Positions 49,070-59,629 of a stretch of DNA of 64,000 bases are shown here, one piece after another; the first letter of the stretch is position 1; the number at the start of each line of letters is the position of its first letter. The notes beneath the pieces were generated by a model. The model was not told where the DNA came from and made no database searches. It saw nothing but the letters and a program-made list of their open reading frames with translations. Source of the DNA: Impatiens glandulifera. Lineage: Eukaryota; Streptophyta; Magnoliopsida; Ericales; Balsaminaceae. The stretch spans positions 123,841,533 to 123,905,532 of the forward strand of contig NC_061862.1 of the NCBI RefSeq assembly GCF_907164915.1, given 5' to 3'. Made by a program: the position numbers and the translations under genes.

Positions 49070-50830
49070 TTGGTTCATGACAATAGAGGCATTGGATCCA
49101 ATGTCAACAAGATTTCCAAATTCAATTGTGTCATTGTATCTCGTTTGGATTCACCTTCGGATCTATCATCAACCGCATGTGTTGACTCTTCAATATGATT
49201 AATCAGTGGAGGAATTAGGGATAGGAGGTAGGTGTGGGATTGTTTGGGGGTAGAATGAGATCTAATTGGGGGTATGAAGGGGTGTGGTTGGAATGAGGAT
49301 GTGTGGGTTGACAATGGGGGATGAAAATAATTGGGAAGGTTGTGAGTTGACAATGATGGACTATGAAGGTATGGTTGAGGGATAAAAGAGAAAAGGTATG
49401 TATTAAGAGAGGATTGTAGGAGATGGTTAAAGAAGGAGTTTGAATGATGAGTTTGCGTTCTGTTTGGATTATACGTTTAATGGGCCTATTGCACCTTCTT
49501 AAGTAAGAGAAAACGGTTGAGAGGTGGGTTATCCGAGATTTGTGGTATAGGGTTTGGAGACGTTGGTATTGTTTGTTTTGTGAGTGTGGACATATGGGTA
49601 TTGGTGGTGTAGTATGGAAGAGGGTTTGAGAAAGTTGGAAGAATGGGGATAGAAGGTGTGCATAGAGATGGGGAAGATGAATTGTGTCGGTGTAATCTCG
49701 TTTGGATTCACCTTCAGAGTTGTCATCAATCGCAGATGTTGACTCTTCAATATAATTAGTTAGTGGTGGAATTGGGGATGAGAGGTAGGTGTGGGATTGT
49801 TTAGGGTAGAATGGGATCTAATTGGGGGTATGAAGGGGGTGTGGTCGGAAAGAGGATGTGTGGGTTGACAATGGGGGATGAAAATAATTAGGAAGATTGT
49901 GAGTCGACAATGATGGATTATGAAGGTACGTATAGTTGAGGGATAAAAGAAAAAAAAGGTATGGATTGAGAGGGGATGGTAGGAGATGGTTAAAGAATGA
50001 GTTTTATTGATGAGTTTGCATTCTGTTTGGCTTAGACGTTTAATGGGCCGATTGCACATTCTTGAGTAAGAGAAAGTGGTTGAGAGGTGGGTTATCCGGG
50101 AGTTAAATGGGTATTGGGCGATTTTGCCGACATGGCATGTGGTTTCTCTCTTGGGCTAGGCGTCGCCGTATTGATGTCCTTGATTGAAACTACCGGGCCA
50201 GCTTCCAACCAAACTAGAAGGTCATAAATGTGGTCTTTGTCTTAGACCTTGACTTTGATGATCGGCGTTCATTGACTTTGATTATAATTCTGCCCACTAC
50301 AAATTAGATTTGCATAGTGTTGACTTATCGATCTCCACCAATCCTCCACACGAGTTACCAATCATGGTTAGGGTCGTCGAGTTCAAATAGATGGATAGAC
50401 AAACCAAAAATATGGATCCAATAAGATTTATTCTTTTTGGGAGTGGAACAACATCCAACGAAATCGTTCCACCTTTCAAAAGAGACATCGTGTCCATGAA
50501 AAATCATTTTTTGCTTCTTGTTCCTATTGTTCGAAAATGAGAACAAATGGAATGCCCTCTATATGTCTTATACCTCTACTGTGCCTTCCATCGATGGGCC
50601 TTAACTTTTTGTTGGGCAACAAAGAGCTTAATACCTTCTGTAATGTGTTTGTCTAAAGAGCCTTCATTATTAAGTGGGATGATAATACGAAAGGAATAAT
50701 CACATTTACGCTTGATACCATAATATGGACACCTCTTATTCGTGCCAATAGATATGTCTGGTTTGTCCTTGAAACTTCCCGCTTTGAGATAGCGGTAACG
50801 TGGCTTAACGGACCACTTAGCCAATAATCT
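49070..50830 (-). pseudogene. LINE 1 ORF1-like region
   Basis: From the right: YRYLKAGSFKDKPD, with CPYYGIKRKCDYSFRI (Cys pair), then SLLKGGTISLDVV and SYWIHIFGLSIHLFEL with a Gly-Gly-x-x-x-x-D stretch, like the nucleic-acid-binding ORF1 of plant LINEs. Then a His/Pro/Ser-rich part (HPPLSTHTSSFQPHPFIPP) that occurs twice. Full of stops. Confidence 0.65.
49138..50035. repeat. 557-bp-period duplication in LINE 1 ORF1
   Basis: TCGTTTGGATTCACCTTC at about 49,141 recurs at 49,698. The next 340 bp or so, including GGTAGGTGTGGGATTGTTT and GGGTTGACAATGGGGGATG, are closely alike in both copies. Confidence 0.88.
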
Positions 50831-51476
50831 CTTGGTCTCTAGACTTAGGTGGATACTTCGAGGGTGCGGAAAACAAGGCTGTTAAAATTAAGAGTTTATG
50901 TAAAATCATTTTACATAGGTAAACACGTAAAATCATTAAAATTGTAAGAGACTAAATATATATTTATTTACAATAACGATTAAAAATAATTATTAAAATA
51001 ATATATAATCAATTTATATCTAAAAGAGTCAACATTATTAAATACAAAAATTAATATGTTCTAATATTTAACATATTTAAATTTTATAATATAAATATAT
51101 TGTTTACTCATAATTTTCACCTGAAAATTATTTAAAAAATATTAATTATTAAATTATTTATAAGTCATTATATATATATATAATAATTTTATTTATTAAT
51201 TTTTAAAAGATTACTCATATTTATGGGTATATATTAAAATAATAAATAACTAAATAAAGTTAAAATAATATTTATATTATTATTTATTATTCAAAGAATT
51301 ATATTATTAATTTAAAAAATTCTAATTTCTTTTGTTTTAGTTTTCTTTTTCTTTCTATTTCTATTTCCTTCCATAGTTGCGGCTCACATACCTTACTCTT
51401 CCATCATTAACGATGACTACCCTTACGGCCTATCGTCTTTCAAAAATCGATTCTTATTTCATTATTCTAATTCTTA
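50831..51476. other. Gene-free AT-rich DNA
   Basis: No ORF seen. The start (AAGGCTGTTAAAATTAAGAGTTTATG, near 50,874, given here in part) resembles the reverse complement of the DNA near 59,020, hinting at a shared element family; borders are not resolved. Confidence 0.45.
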
Positions 51477-51863
51477 GGGCATTTGTAGCAGAATCCTTAA
51501 AATGTGTTCTATCTCTATTATGAAGATAAATAATATAAAAGTTGTAAAAAAATGATTTATCAAATTCCCTATCCTTATAATTTTTTAGGGATGATGAATA
51601 GTGAATCTTTATATTTAGGGATTATTGTAGCATCCCTAAATAATAAAATAATATATTTTCTCTTTCATGAATATTTAAATATATATGAATAAGTGATTGA
51701 GGTGGTTGAAAAGTTGGTTGTTTTAATGAATATTTAAATGATATATGGATAAGGATAAGGAAGCTCATGTAAAATAATTTATATTTTGATTCTCTAAAAT
51801 AGGGATATTATTATTTTATATTATTTTTAGGGATACAAAATAGGGAAGCTGGTACAAATGCCC
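51477..51863. mobile_element. Tourist-like (PIF/Harbinger) MITE
   Basis: The ends GGGCATTTGTAGCAG and CTGGTACAAATGCCC are inverted repeats with one difference. The duplication TTA flanks both sides (51,474-51,476 and 51,864-51,866). 387 bp, AT-rich, no coding. A 3-bp TTA/TAA duplication is typical of PIF/Harbinger elements. Confidence 0.82.
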
Positions 51864-51866
51864 TTA

Positions 51867-52461
51867 CTATTCTTTATATATCTCTCTAATCCCTTTCATA
51901 GATCTATTGTCAAAAGATTAAGGAAGAAACTAAATGTAAAATCGTCCAATAACACTAAATTTAACGTGTTTATCGATTTCAATTATTTAAATCGTGAATT
52001 AACTACGATTTTGATTCTAAATTAGTTTCTTTGATTCTTGTCTTGCTTTTCCCTTGGTTGACTCGGAAACTTGAACGAGTTTATGAGTTGACTCGTGATT
52101 TTAATATCTTTGGCCAGGAACCCTTTTCTGTAACTATGATAGAAATTTTAAGATTTGGGCATCCTTCCAAAATGATAAGCTTATTTCAGTACTTTGTCTC
52201 CAAATGTCTTTGGGATTTTGACAGACCTACGAGTAAGTACAACGAGTGGAAGGAACCTAAACGGGTGACTCGACAGACTTGTGGGGTGAACTTGATGGAA
52301 CCTCGACTTAGTGAGTGGTTATGTGTAATGGGTTCATATGTTGGTTTTTGGGATGGATGAACAATGTGAGATTGAGATTGACGGGAGGGTGGACAGTTTT
52401 GAGTTAGGCATTTTAATTAATGTTGGAGGGTCGTGTAGGGTTATGGCGATGAGTGGTTGTG
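51867..52461. other. Gene-free spacer with an unrecognised 109-codon ORF
   Basis: The ORF at 52,031-52,360 (starting MILVLLFPWLTRKLERVYEL) matches no family I know. It has no intron or codon signal to support it, and may be chance or an old fragment. Confidence 0.3.
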
Positions 52462-52830
52462 GTTTGTATTGTTTTTGGAACAATTAGAATCCCACATCGA
52501 AAGATGATTGAAGTGAAATAAGTTTCTTAGTATATAAAAGAAATTATATTCACAATTAGAATAAATCACACATCGGAAGATGATGGGAATTTGGGAAGTT
52601 TCTTATTGTATAAAAGAAACTCTCCCCTCTTTAGTTTATTGCACCCAATATTTTTATCTCTTCTTTATTATTAATTGATAGTCTTAGTGCTCGGAGACGT
52701 AGGCAACATTTTTGCCGAACTCTGTTATCAAATTCTGTTAGTGTGTTTTTTCGGTTGTTTTCTTCTTTTGTGTTTCTGTCAAGGTTTTTCCCAACAAGTG
52801 GTATCAGAGCCGAAGGTTCGTCCTTGGCAT

Positions 52831-53769
52831 GGTGGAGTCTTCAAAAGGGGAGTTAACTCCTTCGTCATCCAAGACGAGGACATCGATGTCGAATTTGAAG
52901 TTTGCGGTGAAAATCTTTGATGGAACTGAGCATTTTGGCATGTGGCAAGGTGATGTTCTAGATTGTCTTTTTCAGTAAGGACTAGATGTTGTTATTAAGG
53001 TCGGAAAGCCAAATGGTATATAAAAGAAAAAGAGTGGAGTATCATGAATCGGTTGGCGTGCGAAACAATTCGATCGTGCCTGTCTAGAGAGCAGAAGTAC
53101 GTCGTGAAGAACGAAACTTCAGCACAGAAACTGTAACAAACATTGGAGGACAAATTTTTGAAGATGAGTGGTCAGAATAAGCTCCTTATGAAGAAGCGGT
53201 TGTTTCGGTTTGATTACCAATCAAGTACTACTATGAATGAACATATTACTAAGTTTAATCATTTAGTAGCAGATTTGTTAAACCTTGATGTTAAGTTTGA
53301 GGATGAAGATTTTGCTTTGATGTTGTTATCGTCCCTTCCTGATGAATTTGAACACTTAGAAACAATGTTACTTCATGAGAATGGAAATGTTTCTTTTGAT
53401 GTTGTTAGTTCTGCTTTATATAGTCTTGAATTGATAAAACAGAACAAAAGGAAAAACAAAATAGGTACATCAGATGAAGCACTGATGGTTAGGGGCCGTC
53501 AGCAAAGCAAATCAAAAGTGAAAGGAAGAAGATCTGAAAGTAGAGTTGCCAAAGATGAATGTGCTTTCTATCGTGAGAAAGGACATTGGAAGATTAAATG
53601 CCCTAAGTTGAAGAAGAAAAAGAAAGATTTTGAAGATCCGAATGTTGTAGAAAACAAAGGTGATGCAGATTCAAAATATTTTTTATCGATGTCACACACA
53701 ACATCACATTCTAAGGCGTGGATATTGGACTCAGTCTGCACTTATCATATGATACCAGTTCGAAAGTAG
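52831..53769 (+). pseudogene. Element D gag and protease start
   Basis: Starts MVESSKGELTPS and includes FDGTEHFGMWQGDVLDCL; after stops it continues from 53,143 with KLLMKKRLFRFDYQ-like text and LLSSLPDEFEHLETML. The zinc knuckle is altered (CAFYREKGHWKIKC; second Cys replaced). The protease site reads WILDSVCTYHM. This is a Tnt1/Tork-like gag; stops near 52,980, 53,020 and 53,135 break it. Confidence 0.85.
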
Positions 53770-55110
53770 TTCTTTGACTTTAAGGAGCTAGATGGTGGAG
53801 TTGTTTACATTGGAGATGCTAGTACATGTAAAAAAATGATAGGTTCAATCAAATTGAGAAATGATGACGGATCCACCAGAATTATCAAAGATGTTCAGTA
53901 CATACCTAATATGAAAAATAATCTCATTTCTTTTGGGGCCTTGGAGTCAAAAGGCTTACATGTGAAATTTGAAAATGGAATTCTTAAGGTAATATCTAGA
54001 GCGCTAGTGATGTTGAAAGCTATCAGGAAAAGTACTAATTTGTATTACTATCAATGTAGTACAGTTAATGGGACAGCAGGTGTATCAATTTCCAGGAGTA
54101 GTAAGGAATTAGAGGCAACAAAATTATGACATATGCAATTGTGGCATGCTGGTGAGAAATCTATGCAAACTCTTGTCGAACAAGGATTGTTGAATGGTAC
54201 AAAAGTTTGTAAATTAAATTTTTGTGAACATTGTATTCTGGAAAAACAAAGCGAGTAATATTTGGCACTAATATCCATAACACCAAGGGTATTTTGGACT
54301 ATGTGCACTCAGATGTTCGGGGACCTACTAAGACTCCATCTCTTGGAGGTAGACATTATTTTGTTACTTTTGTTGATGACTTTTCCATAAGAGTATGAAT
54401 GTTTACTATGAAGAATAAAGGTGAAGTGATTGAGATTTTTCTTAAATGGAAAACTCAAGTTGAAGACGAGACAAGAAGAAAGATCAAAGTTCTCTGGATT
54501 GATAACGGTGGAGAATACAAGAATGATCCATTTCAAATTTATGCCAAGAGTGTGGCATAGTTCGACACTTCAAAGTCAGAAAAACACCACAGCAGAATGG
54601 AGTATCGGAACGTATGAATAGGAGATTGGTTGAGAAAATTCGATGTATGTTGTTAAATATCTGGGTTAAACATGAAATTTTGGGCAGAAACTGTGTCATA
54701 CGCTCAACATTTAGTAAATCGTCTACTATCATCTGCACTTGGTGGCAAGACTCCATTAGAGGTATGGTCTGAAAAACCTGCAACTGATTATGAATTTTTG
54801 CATATTTTTAGTTCTACTGCATATTATCATGGAGTTGAATCAAATTTGGATCCACGAGAAAATAATGATATTTTATGAGATTTACTACGGGAGTTAAAGA
54901 ATATCTCCTCTGGTGTTTGAATGCAAAGAAAACCATTATCAGTAGAGATGTTACTTTTGATTATTATTCAATGATGAATAGGGTAACACCAGACAAGAGA
55001 TAGTGTACTCTACAATAGGTGGAGTTTGAGTAGATAAAGTTAAGCCCAACTATAAGTGACTCTCCAACGATAGACGAAGAGTCGAATGAGGAAGAGGTTA
55101 TGACCCAAGA
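53770..55110 (+). pseudogene. Element D protease end and integrase
   Basis: VQYIPNMKNNLISFGALESK (54,000 region) is the protease/pre-integrase end; LWHAGEKSMQTL and FCEHCILEKQ are the zinc site; VDDFSIRVWMFTMKNKGEV and WIDNGGEYKND belong to the integrase core; WAETVSYAQHLVNRLLSSAL and TPLEVWSEKP continue it. Frames shift several times. Confidence 0.85.
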
Positions 55111-55379
55111 ACCTTCACAACAACGTGAATCAATTGCGATGAACAAACCAAGACAAGTTATTCAAAAACCAGGTCGGTTTGTTGACATGGTGGCCTATGC
55201 ACTTCTAGTCGTAGATGTTTTCAGATGTCAATCGAAATACTGAAAATGGAAAAAGGAGAGGTGTTATGGAAGATGAGATACAATTTATTCAGAAAAATGA
55301 GATATGCAAGTTGACGCATCTACGAAAATGGAAGAAGGCTATTGGTTGTATATAGATCTTTGCTAAGAAAGAGTGATTT

Positions 55380-55900
55380 CTCAAAAATTTTGATGTTCGC
55401 TACAAGACAAAATTGGTAGCTAAAGACTACACTCAGAAGGAAGGAGTTGATTATAATGAGGTACTTTCTCCTGTTGTTAAACACTCTTCCATTAGAATTT
55501 TGTTGGCCTTGGTAGCGCATATGAATTTGGAGCTAGCTCAACCAAATGTGAAGACCGCAGACATACACGATCATTTGAAAAATGAAATCTATATTTATCA
55601 ATCAGATGGATTCAAAGTTGCTTATAAAGAAAATTGGGTTTGCAAGTTGAATAGATCATTGTACAGGTTGAAGCAATCGTCAAGATAATGGTACAAGCGA
55701 CATGACAAGTTTATGATTGAGCACAAGTACCCAAAAAATATATTGGGTTAATGTGTGTATTTACGTAAACTGCAAGATGAGTCTTATATTTATTTACTCT
55801 TGTACGTTGATGATATACTGATAGCATCAAAAAGTCAATATGAAATTTACAAATTTAAGGCTCAATTGGGTAAAGAGTTGGATATGAAAAATTGGGTACA
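55380..55900 (+). pseudogene. Element D reverse transcriptase (truncated)
   Basis: VAKDYTQKEGVDYNEVLSPV, then VKTADIHDHLKNEIYIYQ (the normal LDVKTAFLHG is altered), LNRSLYRLKQSSR and the catalytic LLYVDDILIASKS near 55,800. It ends at KELDMKNW, where the sequence jumps into the last bases of the 3' LTR; RNase H is missing. Confidence 0.85.
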
Positions 55901-55949
55901 TGTTGGTTTCTTCTTTTGTGTTTCTGTCAAGTTTTTCCAACAGTTTGTA

Positions 55950-56468
55950 CAACAACGGCGGGATTGGTTGTGGGTTGCTGGGGAATGGCGGGAGGGAGGT
56001 AGATGGGGTTTGATATCTTGGCAGACGACCAAGAAAGGAGAGGTAAATAGGTTTATATAAGGGAATGTGAATGGTGACTGGATTGAGCAGGGATGGTTGA
56101 AGGAGGATTGTGGGAGGAGGACTGAAGAGAGTTATGGATGTAGGAGGAGCTCTTTCTCTCTAAGTCATACCATTGTGCTTGTGCTGGTGGAGAGAAGTGG
56201 TAGGAAGGATCTGGTGGGGGATGTGGTAGGAAGGATAGGGGAGGGCCACCGCCCATCACTCTCTCCCTCACTAAAAAATTTTAAAAATATTTAAAATGGT
56301 TCAATCAAAATAATCCTAAAGACCCACATGCTATTATTAAAAAGATATCTTAGAGACTCAAAAATATTATAATAAGGAAATGCCAAATAATAGAGTTCAA
56401 ATCTATTTTGGCTATCCCTGACCAACCAGCATTAAAAACCCATCTTATTAAGCTCCATAACATCATCA
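55950..56468. other. Upstream region of the nucleosidase-like gene
   Basis: GC-richer, G/A-biased stretch (55,960-56,270) followed by AT-rich DNA. No clear TATA box and no gene seen. Confidence 0.4.
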
Positions 56469-58394
56469 ATGTCTCCCTCAAAACAAATGGCCTCGATAGC
56501 AATATTTCTATTCATCTTGTTCTCACTTGTCATTCCTATGACAGCCATTCCACTGAGAAAATCTAGACCCTTGAATCTACTCAGGCGAATAAATCGTGAC
56601 GGTCCATACCTTGGTCTCATCACAGTCTACCCGCCTGAAGAAGAAGCTTTCTTTGCTACAAACGCCTTTAAGCCAAATCCACGACATCCTTTTGTTGACT
56701 TATCGGGTAAGAAAATAAAGTTTTGGCTATAATCATTCTGGACTAAGACTAGACAATTTGAATAGATATTCTTTTATTTTTGTGGATGGAACAGGAAGAA
56801 GATTTAGAGTAGGAAAGATGAATGATAAGAGAGTTATCTATGTGAGATGTGGAGTTGGAATGGTACATGCTTGAATTTAATTATCTTTACAATTATTAGA
56901 CAAACATTTTAATTTTGGGACTTGTTCAATTTTGTTTATTTGAATAAATTAATAGTTTATTTGAATAAACTTGAATGATATAGATTTTTAAAAATTTACT
57001 TTTTTTTATTTAAATTGTGTTAGTATATAATAAAATAATAATTTTTATTTAAAAAATAAAAAATATTTTAATATTTTGTTTAATAGATTGAATGATGTGA
57101 TTAATAAAATAATGGACGAAAAGATGATAAATGTTTAAAAATAGTAAGTGATAAATTTTATAAAATAGTGAGTTTTTTAGTTAATAAATGAAGTAACATT
57201 TAATTATGCAAGGTTAAACTTAAAAATAAAATAAACCAACAAAACTTATGGTGAAACTTTAATTCTTACATTTCTATATTCTTTTGCATCAATATGTACT
57301 AAAATATTCTAGTGAAGTGACATTATTCTACAACATTCCACATATCTTTTTGTATAAATGTGTTATGTGTGGCACTTTCATTGTCTATGTGAGATATGGT
57401 ACCTAATACCCATATAATAAGTTTATAATTTAATAGACAACCACATAAGTTTTAATTTACCAAAGAGCAATATGTCGATTTGATTGATTACTTAGGTGAA
57501 TGCGGCAGCAACCACACAACAAATGTTTGACCTTTTTTACATAAACGGAATAGTACATTTTGGTATAGCCGGCAACGCCAACAATTCCATGTCGATTGGA
57601 GATGTTACCATCCCAAAAGAATTTGCGCACACGGGCATATGGGATTGGCTAGTATGTAGTTACTAATTCTTTATATTTTTTAGTATAGAGTACTCTTACC
57701 CGCAACTTAATAACTTATTTACGGTTATGGGTATGCGTCAATGTGTGTGGGTAGAAACCAAATGGAACTCTCCCATCTAATGATATTGCACATTTGGATA
57801 TTGGAAGCTATAATGAGCCTAAAGAAGAAGGAATCAATCTCTTAGGCAGGATTGGTTATAGCAATGAACAACTATTCTCTAGTTTAAGCAAGCCGAATGT
57901 TGCTGAAGAAGTATTTTGGGTGCAGACAAACCGTGATTGGGTCAAGTTGGCTACAAATCTAGAGGTAAAATGATGATCTCCTTTCCTCTTGAAAATATCA
58001 TTTCTTTAAGCTTAAAATTGTGTTCCTTTATCTATAACAGGGGATGGAATTGGAGAAATGTGTAAACTTGAGTATTTGTCTACCGGAGAAGCCAAAGCTG
58101 ATAGTTGGGCTTAGAGGGTCGACTTCGAATATTTTTGTGGATAACCAAGCTTACAGAAAGTTTCTTTTCGACACTTTTCATGTTTCGTCGGTTGATATGG
58201 AAAGCTCTGCCATAGTAATGGTGGGCTTGTCAAATGGATGTCATGTAATTGTTTTGAGGGGACTATCAGACTTAGCTGGAGGACAGAAAGGGAATAACGG
58301 AATTTTCACATTTGGGTCACTTGCAGCTCTCAATGTTGCAAAAGCAGTTGTTCAGTTTGTCAAAATATTGCCAAAACATGCCAAACGTGGATGA
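56469..58394 (+). CDS. Phosphorylase-superfamily (PNP/UDP, nucleosidase) protein, bark-storage-protein-like, intact
   Basis: Exons 56469-56706, 56795-56862, 57496-57651, 57755-57964 and 58041-58394 have GT-AG borders and fitting phases, giving 1026 nt and 341 residues. An N-terminal signal peptide is likely (SIAIFLFILFSLVIPMTAIP). The PNP/UDP phosphorylase fold follows: GPYLGLITVYPPEEEAFF, VYVRCGVGM-type VIYVRCGVGM, NAAATTQQMFDLF, VHFGIAGNANNSMSIGDV, then the nucleoside-binding VDMESSAIV and RGLSDLAGG (candidate catalytic Asp). Relatives are secreted or vacuolar plant proteins: poplar bark storage proteins and related nucleosidase-like proteins. It may act as a vegetative storage protein, as a nucleosidase, or both; activity is not known. 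No damage is seen. Confidence 0.92.
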
Positions 58395-59244
58395 TTGCAA
58401 CTCACAAAGACAAAGTAAATTACTGTTCTTTAATTTCTTCCATCTAATAATCTCATTTTAAAAAGTTATGAGGGTATCTATCAAGTTGGTCATCATTAGT
58501 GACTCAATTAAATATGCATGTATAATGCACTTATAAGGTTATATGGAACAATGCGGTTAAATCTCGAGTTACTTTTAAAATCTTAAGATTTTACGATTTC
58601 ACAAAAGATTAACGAGTCTATTTTTAAGTAACTAATTAACTTTTACAATTTTCAATTTACGATAATAAAATTTTATGATTTTACGAGTTTATAAATAATT
58701 TTAATTTTACGATTTTATGTTCAAAATAAATATATATACAATTTAAAAATAAAGCTATTATTTATTCAAATAAATAAATTAATATAACTAATTTTTTTTA
58801 AGTATAACTCTTTTATTGTGTTATTACTAATTATTATTTATAAATAATTTTAAATTTAAATATATAAATTTTTAAAATTGGCTAATTAGTATAAATTATT
58901 TAATTATATATATAAATAATAATAATATATAACTAATATTTTTTAAAATTAAACTCTTACGATTTTAAGTAACTCTTAATTTTACAATTTGTTAACTAAT
59001 TAAATTTTTGATTTTTACAGCCTTAATAATTATATTTTAAAATAATATTAGTGAATGAAATGTTTTTAGTCATTTTGATAGTTTTTAAGCTACAAAGTGA
59101 TAGATTTCTGAATTATCAAAAAAAATATTATGTTGAGAACTAACCCAGAACAGTTATATATAAAACAAGATTAAAAATATTTTCAAATGAATCGGGTTGA
59201 GTTCCTCGTATCGGCCAAGAATCTCCTAGTATCGCCATGAATCG
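58395..59244. other. AT-rich region with possible terminal-repeat element
   Basis: After the gene's 3' end, 58,545-59,030 is very AT-rich with repeated TTTTACGATTTTA / TAAGTAACTC words. AAGGCTGTAAAAATC (reverse complement, near 59,025) and GCGGTTAAATCTCGAG (near 58,553) may be loosely inverted ends. No gene. Confidence 0.35.
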
Positions 59245-59514
59245 ATCTCAAAGCTCTGATACCACTATGTTGGGTTGAAGAGAAAAATAAGGAAGGGAAA
59301 TTACAAAAGGAAATTAAATATTATTATTTTTCGGGTTATTCAATCATACCATTAGTAGGTAAATATATAATCGAGATAAAAATCTTTTTCCTATCTTAGA
59401 ATTAAATAACGTAATTTATAATCTTTCATATTATCATAATAATTACCATAATTATTTAAACTTCCAAATTATCCTAATCAATACCATAATTAATTAAAAA
59501 TAATAATTTCAACA
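59245..59514 (-). mobile_element. LTR plus primer site fragment of a retrotransposon
   Basis: On the minus strand an LTR-like unit of about 247 bp (59,514-59,268) starts TGTTGAAATTATT and ends CAACCCAACA. It is followed directly by the primer site TGGTATCAGAGCTTTGAGA (59,266-59,248). No second LTR or coding part is found nearby, so this is a truncated element. Confidence 0.65.
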
Positions 59515-59629
59515 TTTATGTATTTTCCTAGACAAACCTAAAAAAATTTATTTCGTAACAGTCTGAAACAAATGAATTACTCAACACACAAACAATTGAA
59601 ATCATTTATCTAACTAAAAACTTTTCCGT

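Larger units (their letters stand above)
32760..50830 (-). mobile_element. LINE 1 (non-LTR retrotransposon), minus strand, interrupted by nested insertions
   Basis: Reading leftward: ORF1-like sequence (50,830-49,070), endonuclease (49,010-48,250), linker (47,930-47,549), reverse transcriptase (46,427-45,223), then after an 11.2-kb interruption the C-terminal part with the zinc-binding domain (34,021-32,790). The pieces fit: across the hAT the text joins as WEFTIDEIW, across the SINE as GDKTPRTNDYIVAF, and across element A as KRKLLSKGGK, the standard order in plant LINEs. Many stops make it inactive. Neither end has a clear A-tail or target duplication. Confidence 0.88.
52467..55942 (+). mobile_element. 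Copia retrotransposon D with large internal deletion
   Basis: The 5' LTR (about 52467-52796) contains CCCACATCGGAAGA-type text twice and a TTGTATAAAAG promoter-like site near 52,605. The primer site TGGTATCAGAGC is at 52,799-52,810. The 3' LTR is only the last 40 bp (TTCTTCTTTTGTGTTTCTGTCAA through CCAACA). GTTTG(TA) flanks both ends (52,462-52,468 and 55,943-55,949). Confidence 0.85.

Noticed and set aside
49075..50059. His/Pro/Ser-rich frames as independent host proteins
   Set aside because: They lie in LINE ORF1 position, occur twice by duplication and are broken by stops.
52031..52360. ORF of 109 codons as a host gene
   Set aside because: No recognisable domain, no splice or promoter support, and it lies between a MITE and a retrotransposon.
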